Part shown: positions 1 through 12,348 of the stretch, one piece after another
Position numbering within the stretch: the first letter of the stretch is position 1
Layout: every line of letters starts with the position of its first letter
Assembly (NCBI RefSeq): GCF_950023065.1
Contig: NC_088678.1
Location: forward strand, 59,054,460-59,118,459
Direction: 5' to 3'
From: Planococcus citri
Lineage: Eukaryota > Arthropoda > Insecta > Hemiptera > Pseudococcidae
Length of the DNA stretch: 64,000 nt
The notes under the pieces: generated by a model
Database searches by the model: none
What the model was told of the DNA's origin: nothing
What the model saw: only the letters and a program-made list of their open reading frames with translations
Position numbers and translations under genes: made by a program

Positions 1-2911
1 ATTGCTCGACGATCCTATTCGAATGATTTGTTCGGATTTCATGTGGCCAATTAATGAGATGAAATAGTTTATTTTTTCTACTTAGGCTTACTGGTTTGAT
101 TATTGAGCCATTCCGTATTATTAAGTATAGCAAAATTGTTTCATTTTTAACGTAGTCATATTTTTTTTCTTGAAATTTTGAGGGAAAAATGAAGATTAAT
201 TTCTTCGTTTTTTGTGCTCTATAATTAAATTTTCAAAAAATTGTCTCTCAAAATCAGCAGTTAAAAACTTCAAATTTTTTTTCATCCTTGCTCTTGATAA
301 ATATAATTTTCCTACACATTTTACCCAGAACCAGAGACCACGAATGCTATAAAATATGTATGCACATTTGAAGATAAAATTCGACCTTGAGTGTCTGGCT
401 TTGTTTATAGGTAGTTAAATCACAATCTAAGTAGGTGATGAAGAGATCCGAGGTATTTTTATTGACTTACTCGTGCCAATGCTGGCCAACAATAGGCTTT
501 TGTTTAAAATATACTCGAGCCAGACGAGCGTACAACAATGACGAATGAACACTACGGGCTATTTAATGTGAAACGATGAAAATTACTACGTTTATCCTTT
601 TGCAGCATCCTTTAATTGTAGAAGGATTTAGAATTTCCAACGAACAAATCAATCAGATCGTGACACACGTTCATATATACTTACTAAGTAACAACCGGAT
701 ATTTTTACGAATAAAAAATTAATTTCGATCGAATTAATAACGGTCATTAAAGGTTTTTAATTTTTTTCCCGCCGAGTCTCTATTTAACGTCAGTCCATAA
801 AGTCGAACTGAACAGTGTAATATGCCAGTCTCGAGTACCAGAGGAAAATATATTATGCACGTTGTGTATATTCGCGTAATTTCACGATAAACTTGGTAAC
901 TAATTAAAACGCGCGAAGTACGCGAAATTATCAAACGGAAAAATAAAAAAGCTCGTAAAAGCAATGGCGCATAAAATAAACAAAAGACCATAACTTTATT
1001 TACGTAAGTACATTTTTTATAACTTATCGCGCGGCCGCACCAGATACTACGAAGGGTAAATTAGAGAAAATCGTTAACCGTATTACGCTCGCAAATGGTA
1101 TGTAAATGTTTAAGAAAAACTGACCAAAAAGCCACGTGTTTAGAATTCCACCATCGCATCGTATCGTAACGTTTGCCAAATAGCGTTTCGAACTCGCCTT
1201 TCGCGAATTTACCAACTCATTACGACGACGAAAACGTCCAACATCATGCTCAGTTTTGAGTAAGACATCGTTGTGACTGTTTTGTCGTTTGATGACCACA
1301 AATGCCAAATGCTACAGAGAATCACCAACTCTACCAGTCTCGAAAATGCAAGTTTCCCACAGTCGAGAAGTTTGCCAAACAATCCAGGCACAGTCTGGCT
1401 CGAAAGTCAACCTAGTAAAATTGATTTTAATGAGTTTCTCGTTACCAGCTTACTACACATAAATACTAAATGCAGTACACGATGATGACAAACTCCAGGG
1501 ATGTATTAATCAAGATGTTGCTTATGTACTCGGTATATTGAACCGAAAAATATACGCTTAAGAGAAATATGACAATTTTCAGACATATATTAAAGATATT
1601 TAGCTAGACAGAGGTGAAGCGAAGGATGAAGGAAGAGTTAACATATCTTACCCCCGGGATAAGCACGTTATTCTATAGATAAGCACATAGAACTCTAGTT
1701 ACTTAAAGCTTCACTAATACATCATCGCGTCAGCGTCTTAGATTTTGAAATTTTTCCATCGTCAACGAGAGGTGATGAGATTTTAAAGTACATTTAAAAA
1801 TATGTCACGAGATTTTCCATTCTCACTTTTGCGAGTAGATTAGGTAGGTATACGAAGAGTATAGAGAGACGACATTGAAGGTAATGAAATTTGAATTCTG
1901 TCTAACGTATTTCGAATGTAGTAAGTTGAACGTTGTAAATAACATTTCAAATCTAATTTGTATACAATTAGCGACAATTTCACTCTAGTTTTCTCTGCCA
2001 TTTCTCCATTACAGCACATATAAATACATATATATATACCATATCCTAGTTGGTGTTTACTCATTCGAGTCGACATTTATACGCGTTGATAGTATTAGAT
2101 ACAGGTAGCTACTCTTGTATATTGCCGTTTATTTCGCCATATTTTCAAGCAACAACTCCGTTTTAGTTGTTTTGTTGTATGCTTTGGAGCCGGTGCGGAG
2201 AATAATTTCGAGTGTAAACAGCCTTCGTCGTCATCATTACGGGTATTAAGTTATTAAATTTTCTGATAATTGGAATGAGCAGTACAGGAGTATACCTAGT
2301 TGGCGTAAATTTTACGGGTATTCCTAGAGCTGTTTGTATAGTAATGCAATATGTAGGATTGTAGGTAGGTAATAGGTATATAGGGTTAAAGCTGAGTAAA
2401 TACTGTACCTAATATACATATATTATCGGTTCAATAATCTTACAACAGGGATTCGCCAGAGGAGTATTAATTCTAGAATTTAATATGTACGTTACAAACT
2501 TTACCAACAGAGGTGAATAGAAAGACCATCTTTATACCTTTAAGAAAACATATTGGTTTCAGTTTTTATCTCCTTATTTTAAGAATAAGTTGGTAAATAG
2601 AACGCAGAAATGAAAGTTTGAAGTTACAGAGGTGTGCGCTATCTGATGGTAATATGTACCTCGTATGTATCAAAAAACCTGAAACAGGTGGAAGGTGCTG
2701 ATTCCAGTTCCAGAATTCAATATTTTAAAATACATATGCTGATAGTAAGGGGAAAAATTACCAAAAAGCCTGATCAGATCTAATCACTTTATGCTGAATG
2801 GATACACTCATACTTATTTGCATTTTATCTATTCAGATAAGCACATATTCAATCAAATCAGATCTGTTCAGAGATTTGATCACTTTTTTCATGATTGTAC
2901 GTATATACACA
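1..2911. other. Intergenic DNA without recognised gene
   Basis: AT-rich sequence. Open frames here are short (up to about 94 codons), occur on both strands and show no motif I recognise. There is no tRNA-like or rRNA-like segment. Short runs of the TAGGTA/TACCTA type, common throughout the window, are present. I see nothing else to annotate. Confidence 0.6.
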
Positions 2912-5020
2912 CACGTATAGTAGGGGGGGGGCGCATAAGGATCTATTGCACCCCCCAACCTCCACCGATCCTCTGAGGCAACTTTTTTCTTAGAGGGGTT
3001 TCCTAAGGAACATTCCTAGCCGTTGTCCTCAAAAAAAGTGGCCCTACTTACAATATAGGGGCCATTTTGATTGACAAATCAGCAGAAATCATAGATTTTA
3101 GGTTCCAACATAGAACTGGTATGAAATTTAGTTGAACCGTACAAAGGTAGATCGAAAGAACAGGCAAAAATTCATCACCTGGCAAAATTTCAAGGATCAA
3201 AGTGTCTTTCTCGATTTTTTGTGAATTTTTGAAAATCAAATTTAGGTAAAAAGTGATGGAAAAATCAAAAGTTTACCAAATTGACCTAGAAAGCTGAAAT
3301 TTGGCATGTACCCTATTTTCGACCTGCCAAATCGATTGGAAACTGTTTCAAACCAATTTGAGTAGTTCTGGATCCTCCAGCAGATTTATAAAACTTGAAA
3401 ATCCCACAAAATTTCATCAAAAATGGAGTTGGAAAGCCGAAATTCATTCCGCAAATATATTTCAATACACTACGATGTCGACTGCAGGTGGATTTCAAGT
3501 CGATTTGGAGCCTCCAGCGAATTTTTAAAAATTCCTGGAGTCTCCAGTAGATTTTTGAAACTTTAAATTTCCAGAAAATTTTATCAAATAAAAGTTGGAA
3601 AGCCGAAATTTACTGTTTCAATATGATATGAAATTGACTTCAGGTGATTTCAAGTGGTTTATTGAAGCTTCTAGCTACTTTTTTAAAATTTCAATTTTCC
3701 AAAAAACGCCTAGTTTTTTTTAAATTGGTTATTTTTGTGCATCGATTTTATTTCTTATTTGAAAATTTAAAAAAATTCACGCTTCCGCCTCCGTTTGAGG
3801 TGAAAAAAGAATTCCGAAATGGATTTAAGGCATTTTCAATCCATTTTTGAGCCTCCTGCACCTTTTTGGAAACTTCTTTTTTTTTTTTAAATGCTACAAA
3901 ATCTGTCCGAATTAACTTTAGCACGTACCTACTGCGCAGAGTAAATTTCGGCTTTCCAACTCCATTTCATGAAATTTTGTAGAAATTCAAAGTTTCGAAA
4001 ATCTATCGGAGGCTCCAGCACTTTTTTTAAAAAGTTGCTGGAAGCTCCAAACGACTTAAAATCCATCTGCAGTTGACTTCATAGCGTATTGAAAATTAGT
4101 TCGGCCTTCCAACGACATTTGATAAAATTTCGAGGAAATTAAGTTTTAAAAATCTGCTGGAGCCTCCAGGAATTTTCAATAAGTCGATGGAGGCTCCAAA
4201 ATGACTTGAAACCACCTGAAGTCGTCTTCAGAGGGTGTTGAAATTGGAGTGTAAAGTTAATTTCTGCTTTCCATCTCCTTTTGATGAATTTTTGTGAAAA
4301 TTTAAAGTTTCAAAAAGTCGCTGGAGGCTCCAAATCGACTTGAAATCCACCTGCAGTTGACTTCGTAGCGTATTAAAATTAGTTTGCGGAATAAATTTTG
4401 GCCCTCCAATTCCATTTGATGAAATTCTGTGGAATTTCAAGTTTCAAAAATCTGCTGGAGGCTCCACATAACTACTCAAAACGGTTTGAAACAGTTTCCA
4501 ATCGATTTGGCAGGTCGAAAATAGGGTATATGCCAAATTTTAGCTTTCTCGGTCAATTTGATAAAATTTTTGTTTTTCCCTCATTTTTGGCCTAAATTTG
4601 ATTTTCAAAAATTCACCAAAAATGGAAAAATGCACTATCCCAAATTTCAGCTTTCTTGGTCAATTTGGTAAAATTTGGATTTTACCCTCATTTTATTTTC
4701 AAAAATTCACCAAAAATCGAAAAAGGCACTTTTGCTCTTGAAATTTGGACAGATGATGAATTTTTGCCTGCTCTTTCGATCTACCTTTGTACAGTTTAAA
4801 AAATGTTGTGCAAGTCCTATGTTGGAACCCAAAATTTGCGATTTCTACTGATTTGTCAATCAAAATGGCCGCCATTTCGTAAGTAGGGCCACTTTTTTTG
4901 AGGACAACGGCTAGAAATATTCCTTAGGACACCCTTCTGAGAAAAAAGTTGCCCCAGTGGACCGGCGGGGGGAGGGGGCGCAATAGGTCCTCATGCGCCC
5001 ACCGACTAATACGTATCTTG
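2912..5020. mobile_element. Large fold-back (inverted-repeat) element, about 2.1 kb
   Basis: The two halves are imperfect reverse complements over most of their length. The left end reads GCGCATAAGGATCTATTGC near 2931 and the right end, read on the minus strand, gives GCGCATGAGGACCTATTGC near 4995. Further pairs include the 'GAGGCAACTTTTTTC' block (2976 against 4950), the 'CCTAGCCGTTGTCCTCAAAA' type block (3014 against 4910), and the block around AAATCGATTGGAAACTGTTT (3330 against 4505). The interior consists of roughly 100-150 bp units, each carrying a CTGGAGnCTCCAG-like motif, in opposite orientation in the two halves. There is no transposase or other convincing ORF; open frames here are under 80 codons. 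I place the ends by loss of symmetry, and no clear target-site duplication was found, so boundaries are approximate. It is probably a non-autonomous fold-back transposon. Confidence 0.75.
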
Positions 5021-5117
5021 ATCAGATTCTTTCTGGTGGGGCACATTTTGACTCTGAAAAATTCATAAAATTGAATTCTCGGCGCTTGGCCCAGAATTTT
5101 TTAATGCTTAAAAGTAG

Positions 5118-7480
5118 TATAAAATAGAGTTCGCAGAAAGACACGATCTAATAATATGCAATACCTGGTTCAAACAACATGCAAGAAGATTATACACATG
5201 GGTCAGTCCTGGAGATCGAGCCAGAAACCAGATAGACTACATTCTTGTAAAAAGAAGATTCAAGAACATGGTGAAGAACTGTCATACATATCCTGGTGCT
5301 GACTGCAACACTGACCATAAGCTACTGGCTGCAAAATGCCAGATAGTCATGAAGAGCCAGAAGAAGAGCAAAGAACAATACCAACAACTTGACATTGCAA
5401 AGATCAAATCAAAGCATGTGCAGAAGAAATTCCAAGAAGAACTGGAAAAACAAAAGGAAGACAAGTTGGAAGAAGAACAAGGTATTGAAGAGAAGTGGCA
5501 AGAATGGAAGCGAAAGGTTAAAAAAGCAGCAGAAAAGTCTATTCCACTCAAAGATAAAAGAAAACACAAACCATGGATAACTCAAGAGATACTGGATCTG
5601 ATGGAAGAACGAAGGAATGCAAACAGACCAAGTAGTGAATACACAGAACTAAATCACAAGATCATGGGAATGTGCAGAATGGCCAAAAATGAATGGTATG
5701 AGGAGAAGTGTCGAGAAGTAGAAGAACTGGAGAAAAGACACAACTCTAGAGAAATGCATACCAAAGTGAAGCAGATGATGGCTGCCCATAAGAAAAGGAG
5801 AAGTGGAATAGCATACATGCGAAGAGAAGACGGAAAGTATTGTGTTAACAATCAAGAAACAGAAGAGGTCTGGATCAGTTACATACAGGAACTGTATGGA
5901 GATGACACACGTCCGGCTCAAATGGAAGTTTCATCCACAGAGGAGGCACCACGAATCGAAATGTGGGAGCTGAGAAATGCGGTGAAGAGAGCCAGAAACC
6001 ACAAAGCAGTGGGGGAAGATCTCATACCAGTAGACTTGATTAAACATCTAACACCTGAGTACGAAAAAGAGCTGCTGAAGATTATAAATGAGATATACGA
6101 TGAAGGTACACTGCCTAAGGACTTCAAAGCAGTAAATTTTGTACCAATACCGAAGAAAAATAACTCGCAAAAATGCTCTGAATACAGAACCATCGCATTA
6201 ATGAGCCATGCTCTAAAGCTACTGCTATCCATCATAAATGCCAGAATTGAAAAGAAGATAGATGAAAATCTAAGCGAAACACAATATGGCTTTGTAGCAA
6301 AAAAAGGGACGAGAGATGCAATCGCCCTGCTGAAAGTGATCATCCAAAGAGCACTGAATGCAAACAGGGAAATTATTGCTTGCTTCATCGACTATGAAAA
6401 AGCATTTGATCGTGTCAACCATGAGAGGATGCTGGAGATCCTGAAGAAATACAATATCGATGACAAAGACCTGCAGATAATCAAGAACTTGTACTGGGAG
6501 CAGAGCGCAAACATCAAGTTTGGGACTGAGTACTCGGAGAATAGATGTGGTATAAAGAGAGGTGTGAGACAAGGATGCCCCCTCTCACCTAGGCTGTTCA
6601 ACGTGTACGCAGAAGAAATAATGAGAGAAGCGCGAATCAAACAAACGGGATTCAAGATCAACGGCAAGAGAATAAATGAAATAAGCTACGCAGACGACAA
6701 AGTGATCCTTGCTGAAACAGAGGCGCAGCTGCAGAAAATGATCAACCAAATCAACAGTGCTGGATTAAAATATGGAATGAAGATAAATGCAGGCAAGACC
6801 AAGGTGATGAGATTTACAAAAGGAGACTTCAAGGAGGTCAAAATCAACATTGGAACTCAAGAAATTGAAAATGTAAATCAGTTCAGATACCTTGGAGCAC
6901 TGATAAATAATGATGGTAGAGATCATAAAGAAATTAAATCACGGATTGGAATGGCAAAAAGCGCCTTTAACAACCTAGCCAATGTGCTGGGAAATCGAAC
7001 AATGAGTCTAGCTCTGAGAAAGAGAATTATGCGATGCTACGTATGGACCGTTCTGAAGTATTCTTGTGAAACATGGACCACGAGTGCAGAATGCGAGAAG
7101 AAAATATCTGCTTTTGAGATGTGGTGCTATCGAAGGCTACTACGGATCTCATGGAAGGACTTCATCACCAACCAGGAAGTATTAGCAAGAATAGGAGAGG
7201 AGCGGAAAGTCGTAGTAGAAGATATAAAGAACAGAAAGCTAAAGTATCTAGCTCATAAAATACGAGAAAACGGTATTTTCATGCTAGCGGTACAGGGGAA
7301 AATTCAAGGAAGAACTACAAGAGGGAGGAAACGATCGGAGATGTTAACAACAAACTCACCGGCCAACTCTCCCTGTAAGACCCTGAAAGAAACTATCAGA
7401 TACGCTAGAAACCGGCTGATATAGATGGAAGTATACGCTATCTCCTGTAAAGGAGCGCGACTACGACGACGACGACGAGT
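5118..7480 (+). mobile_element. 5'-truncated APE-type non-LTR retrotransposon (LINE, RTE/CFDP2-like)
   Basis: Homology to a LINE polyprotein begins near 5118. There the frame encodes the end of the apurinic-type endonuclease: 'RHDLIICNTWF', then 'RNQIDYILVKRRF' and 'PGADCNTDH', upstream of and continuous with the ATG at 5268. An in-frame TAG at 5115 marks where homology stops, so the 5' part is missing, as is usual for target-primed insertions. The 3' end is a short UTR closing with a (CGA)n tract at about 7459-7477 rather than a long poly-A. The coding frame has no stop or frameshift from 5118 to 7424, which suggests a fairly recent insertion. Clade is inferred from the endonuclease and C-terminal motifs and was not tested. 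Confidence 0.85.
5268..7424 (+). CDS. Endonuclease-reverse transcriptase of LINE (5'-truncated)
   Basis: This encodes the retrotransposon's reverse transcriptase, which copies element RNA into DNA at a nicked target. Residue 1 is simply the first Met inside a longer open frame. The first 20 residues are the tail of the AP-endonuclease domain, with PGADCNTDH at 9-17 including the conserved Asp-His. A charged linker with coiled-coil character follows (about 30-200). The RT domain starts near 235. Motif A is CFIDYEKAFD (372-381), motif B is RQGCPLSP (434-441) and the catalytic box is YADD (474-477), so all catalytic Asp residues are present. The C-terminal part contains the typical 'MWCYRRLLRISWKDF' region. 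The endonuclease N-terminus is missing, so the copy cannot be autonomous even though RT looks intact. Minus-strand open frames over this interval are shadows. Confidence 0.9.
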   Translation: MVKNCHTYPGADCNTDHKLLAAKCQIVMKSQKKSKEQYQQLDIAKIKSKHVQKKFQEELEKQKEDKLEEEQGIEEKWQEWKRKVKKAAEKSIPLKDKRKHKPWITQEILDLMEERRNANRPSSEYTELNHKIMGMCRMAKNEWYEEKCREVEELEKRHNSREMHTKVKQMMAAHKKRRSGIAYMRREDGKYCVNNQETEEVWISYIQELYGDDTRPAQMEVSSTEEAPRIEMWELRNAVKRARNHKAVGEDLIPVDLIKHLTPEYEKELLKIINEIYDEGTLPKDFKAVNFVPIPKKNNSQKCSEYRTIALMSHALKLLLSIINARIEKKIDENLSETQYGFVAKKGTRDAIALLKVIIQRALNANREIIACFIDYEKAFDRVNHERMLEILKKYNIDDKDLQIIKNLYWEQSANIKFGTEYSENRCGIKRGVRQGCPLSPRLFNVYAEEIMREARIKQTGFKINGKRINEISYADDKVILAETEAQLQKMINQINSAGLKYGMKINAGKTKVMRFTKGDFKEVKINIGTQEIENVNQFRYLGALINNDGRDHKEIKSRIGMAKSAFNNLANVLGNRTMSLALRKRIMRCYVWTVLKYSCETWTTSAECEKKISAFEMWCYRRLLRISWKDFITNQEVLARIGEERKVVVEDIKNRKLKYLAHKIRENGIFMLAVQGKIQGRTTRGRKRSEMLTTNSPANSPCKTLKETIRYARNRLI

Positions 7481-10400
7481 ATAAAATAAGTTGAATTAGG
7501 TATTGTTGTTGATTCAATAGGTATTGTCGAAGAAGGTTGCCTGGTTTTGAAACACAAATACCTATAATGAATGTTTCTCCAAGATTTTCATAATCGACTT
7601 TGTGCGTACTTGTGCTACATTTTGAACTGATTAACGATGCACAAATAAATGATTCGAATACCAGGTATTCTCGTACCTTTTAATTAGGATTTGTCATTAA
7701 ATTAAGTATCATTTTCCAAAACCGAATGAAATGTTTTTTCATGTCCTTAATTAAAATATTCCGTTTAGCACATACATATTAAAGCTCATCTACTTAGTTC
7801 GAGAATTAATTGGTCCCTTCTCTCATTGAAACAAAACATGGACTACCTTTTGCTACGATCCTCTTTAGCTTGATACCGAACTAGCATTACGATAAAATAT
7901 CTGGCCAACTAGCCCAGTGATGACAGAATATAAAGAAGTAGTACAGAAGAGAGGCAACAAAATACCCATACAACATTTAATATTTTAAAATCAATCCCGT
8001 TTATTAGAGGAAATTTCCGCTATCAATCCTACGACGTTTCCGAAAACGCGAATTACTCAGGCACCTATATAACCTTTACACTGCTCTAATTCAAAGGCAC
8101 TTTTTACTTTTTCACTATTATATCTACATGACGGCTTAGGTGTGTTTAGAAAGCTGTAAATTATCGGCTCAGGTCGTGGAATTATATACGTGAGGTGATC
8201 GTTTTCCAAAGATAATCCACTTTTTGCGCGTCTTCTCAGGTTGTCATATAAAATCAGCTCGTTTGATGTACTTTTAGTTTAATTAAAACGCGAGCCCGGA
8301 GCGAAATTTTCAACAGGGCCAATTATAATCCTAAATTGATTGTTTATTTTACGTCAACTTGGCACGATATCGTAACGATGAAGCAAAGTTTTAGCCTTAT
8401 TTGAACGAAAAATTCGCCTAATGAACAGTTTAGCGCGGTAAACGCCTAAACGGTTTTATAAATCGGTGTAAGTTGTTGAAATACATAATATTTCTGGTCG
8501 AGAAAAATTCTTGTATCTAAGTGTGTTTCAGTTTATGGGCTAAATTAATTTTTTTTTCTCGGGTAAACGTTTTCTCTTAATCGTGAAAAAGTTTCATATT
8601 TTATAATTACTTTTTATTTGTGTTGTGTTGGTAATCAGAACAAGTCGTTCAATTTGCTGTGAAATGTTTTTTCCTTTAGAGTTGGAAACATTATGCGGGG
8701 TTTAAAATTTTTCTCTTGATTTGTTTAATTGAGATGTTTGGACTGATGATTTGATTTTTGGGGTAAATAAAACTATACCTACTCGAATTGAATACCTTAC
8801 CTAGTTCCTACTGATGCTGCTTTTTCGATGAAAGAAAGAAGTTTTTCTGGTTGAGTTGGAATATTTTTTTTTCAATCTTTTATTTTTTAAACATTTTGGA
8901 ATTTTTTTTACAAATTGTGAGGCATGAATTGCAGGCATCTGATTTCCTTTTCATCCGGTCAATTAAAATAATTGGAAATCAGCTTTAGATAACCACGAAT
9001 CATTTTTCGGCTGAAACGAGAATTGAAAATCCTCCCCCCCCGCCGCCATAATTACGATTATTCACAAATATAATTATTTAAGATTCTGATTACCGAATTT
9101 GAACCTGCACTTTAAAAAAGGTATACCCATAACTTCGTTGCCTGAAATTCTCAAGGAAACCCGCGAGTTAAACGGTTCAGACAATTGTTTGTATTTAGCT
9201 TCAGACAAATCTCGATTTCTCAAGGCCCAACGCCAATAAGTCGACCATAAATGTAATCACGCACTGAGTCATGTCACTGTGCCAAATGTACACATTACAA
9301 CACAATCCCCCGCACAAACGTTAGGTTCATGAACCATTACATGTGTCGGTCCTTAAATGCAACACGGATACGGTCACAGCTTACCACTCGGCTTGAAAAT
9401 AACTCATCTATCGTACAAACATAGCAGAAAAACACCCAAACCTCCTCCCTACGTAATAAATCAAATTCGCGAGTAAATAATATTCAAATTGAAAGTACTC
9501 GACATAAAAAAATTCCACTTTGTACCCCATCTACGTAGCTTGCGAATTGATGATGAAAACACGTTGTAGTTGTTGTGTTGAATTTCATAGCGTGGCGAAA
9601 ATTCTTTTATAAATCAGGTTATCTCTGGAGCAAATTACCTCTTTTTTTCCCTCTCTCTCTCTTTCACTTCTTTATGAATGTTATATTCGTTAACATAAAT
9701 TTACCCACAAAAAAGAGTTTTTTTTTGTCGAATTTTTACCCCTTTTTATACGACAGGGTGGCGCGGTAGTGGAAAGCAGATTATATGAAAAAATTACTCG
9801 AGATGCCTATATTTTATTGATAGTGTAGAAAAATCCCTTTTATTGCATCCAATTCTAAGATTATATTCTATATATATTTTCTCCGTCCGCCTCATCCTAC
9901 TCTTTATTCAGCTCGTATTAACATAAGTTACCACTTTACTTCCATTTCGGGTTTTTAAATTGCGAAATGTATTTATAGTTTTTATCTGTACTGGCACGCG
10001 AATTACGAGCTAAGTTATATGTACCAGTCTACGAATTTCTTTTATAGCGCGAAATACGCGCGTACATCGAGACGAAACACGAATCAAAATGAAAACATCT
10101 CTATAAATGTTATCGAGTGATTTTAACTGGCATCATTTTTTTCAATTGCCACTTTCCTAATGTCGTTCGAGATAAGAAGTTGAGTTTTAGTGCGATAGTG
10201 AAGCTTTATTGGTGATTTTTTCGGAGGATGAGCTGGTCTGGTGGTGTTTTCAAGGTCAATATGTTAAGGGTGAAATTCCAAAAATAAATAACGTGATGTG
10301 TGATGTCTACGAAATGGTGTGTGAAAAGTGAAATGTCTTTTTTGAATCGCTGGATGTTGTATTTTTCACTGTTTTGCTGGTTTTATGAAATACTTAGTTT

Positions 10401-10761
10401 TCGAAGTTGGATTTAAAGGTCAGCAACGTATTATTTCTGAAAAATGTGACAAATTACAAAATGTAGGTACATACTTGGGGTAAGAAAATTGTAATTTGGT
10501 AAATTGTCTATGTTTTCTCAAATTTTGATCATTTCCATTACATTTTTTTAATATTTCAGCAGGGTCTGCTGATTGAACGCTCTCAGTTTCTCTTTATTAC
10601 CCATCTTTTCTTACGTTAGTTTGATATACATTTGTTTTCAAATCCAGTCATTGATTTTGATATTAATTGGTGGAAAATTTATCCCTAGCTGCGTGCCACA
10701 CATTGTACATGGTGAATCGTGGTGCCAATCGCCAAAATAATGACATTCTATTTTAACTTAT
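7481..10761. other. Intergenic DNA without recognised gene
   Basis: AT-rich, with short homopolymer runs and a CCCCCCCC stretch near 9035. The longest open frame is about 64 codons with no recognisable motif. No RNA gene or element boundary was recognised. Confidence 0.6.
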
Positions 10762-10936
10762 AAGGGAACCTCTTGAGGTGTCAAACTCTGATTTGAACAG
10801 GACCGCGATTTTTGGAAAGATCATAGTCTAAAACCCCCACAACCAAATTTTCAGCTGCCCAAGTTCATTTTTCGATTTCTGAAAATTCAAAATTGACTGT
10901 TTTCAGCGATTTATGATTTTTTTAAAAAAGTACGTA

Positions 10937-12348
10937 CCCTACCGGCCACAAATATCTAATAGACAGAATATTTATGTCTGTAACAGCTTTTCAGCTATTC
11001 AGTCATTCCGCTATTCATTCGCTATCTTTCAGATATTCGGAAAAGTTGTTAAATATTCCATCTGCAAAATATTGAATGGAATATCAAGCAACGTATAATA
11101 GTTAGCTATAAGCCCAAATTTTCAATATCTATTGGAAACAAATTTTAGATAGCTAAAATATATCGTCACCAGATATTAAATAACCAAACAAAAATTTACA
11201 GCTACTAGATGTCTAATAGATATACAGCAAACTAAATGAATTATAAAACTTGAACAAGAACTTTAGTATTGCTCCAGTTGTCATGATAGAAGGGAGAGTG
11301 TGCATCGGAAATAAGTATTTTCGTTATTTTATACTTGAAAATGGCCGCAATTGCAATAAATTACAATTAATTGAGTTCTTAAATTACATTTTAAAGTTGA
11401 TATTTCTTCAATTTCGCTTTTTGATAAGAAAATATGTATCGTAAAACGTGTGTATTTGTGTTAAATGTAAAGAAAACTCGAAGTGTTCAAAAAGTAATAA
11501 TAAGTGACAAACTCCAAGTAATTCAGGTTCAATTTGAGAAGAATTCGCGGAAAATAATGGAAAAATTGAGTCAGCAGCATGTTCATCTTACGTAGTAAGT
11601 AGATTTATAACTGACATGAAATTAGGAAACCCATGATTAGGTAGAAATAGTTTATGAAATATATGATAATATGTACCTAAGTATAGATCTGTATAGTACC
11701 TACCTACCTAACCATGAACTTCTTATTTTCATGTTAATTATATTAATACTAACTTACTGATAAAGTGAATATGCTGCTGACACCATTTTGCTATTATTTC
11801 CGCAAATTCTTCTCCAATTAAGTATACCTGAATAATGTAAAACTTTGCCACATTATAATATTGCCTATTACTTTTAGAACACTTTGAGTTTTCTTTAAAT
11901 TTACTTTTTACTCAAATAAACGAGTTGCAGATCTTTAAAAGCACTTTCATTTTGCAGGGCGAATTTCAGTCATTTTAATAGCTGAGAAGCATCCAATAGA
12001 TATCTTACTTTTTACTCAAATAAACGAGTTGCAGATCTTTAAAAGCACTTTCATTTTGCAGGGCGAATTTCAGTCATTTTAATAGCTGAGAAGCATCCAA
12101 TAGATATCTGTAAAACATTATGGCTACAAGGCATTGGAGAATAGATATCTATTCTTTAGCGCATTGCAGCCATAGTGCTTTACAGATATCTATTAGCCTT
12201 GTATTTACCATGTAATACATACTACATAAAAGGTACTTTCCAGTTATTAAAACAAGGTAATTTCAGCTATTCCAGTTATCCATTAGCTGTATCTTTGGCT
12301 GAAAAGAATATCTAATAGATGTCTATTAGACGTTTGTGGCCGGTAGGG
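10937..12348. mobile_element. Nested inverted-repeat DNA element, 1.4 kb, no transposase
   Basis: The termini are CCCTACCGGCCACAAA at 10937 and its exact complement ending at 12348. Similarity continues into TCTAATAGACA-type sequence. The element splits the left arm of the surrounding fold-back: the uninterrupted arm (complement of 13280-13297) reads AAAGTACGTACTTGATC, whereas here AAAGTACGTA lies left of the element and GTACTTGATC right of it. The flanking duplication can be read as TA, GTA or GTAC, so the superfamily is uncertain. The interior is rich in CTATTAGA/TCTAATAG-type motifs and has no ORF over about 65 codons. It is therefore non-autonomous and younger than its host element. Confidence 0.7.
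11901..12108. repeat. Two tandem copies of a 104-bp segment
   Basis: Positions 11901-12004 and 12005-12108 are identical as far as I can read them. Both begin TTACTTTTTACTC and end AATAGATATC. The duplication sits inside the nested element. Near-identity implies a recent event or an assembly artefact. Confidence 0.9.

Noticed and set aside
5282..6667. Minus-strand ORFs of 65-156 codons opposite the LINE
   Set aside because: Shadows of the reverse-transcriptase frame, with Phe/Ser-rich composition mirroring Lys/Glu codons.
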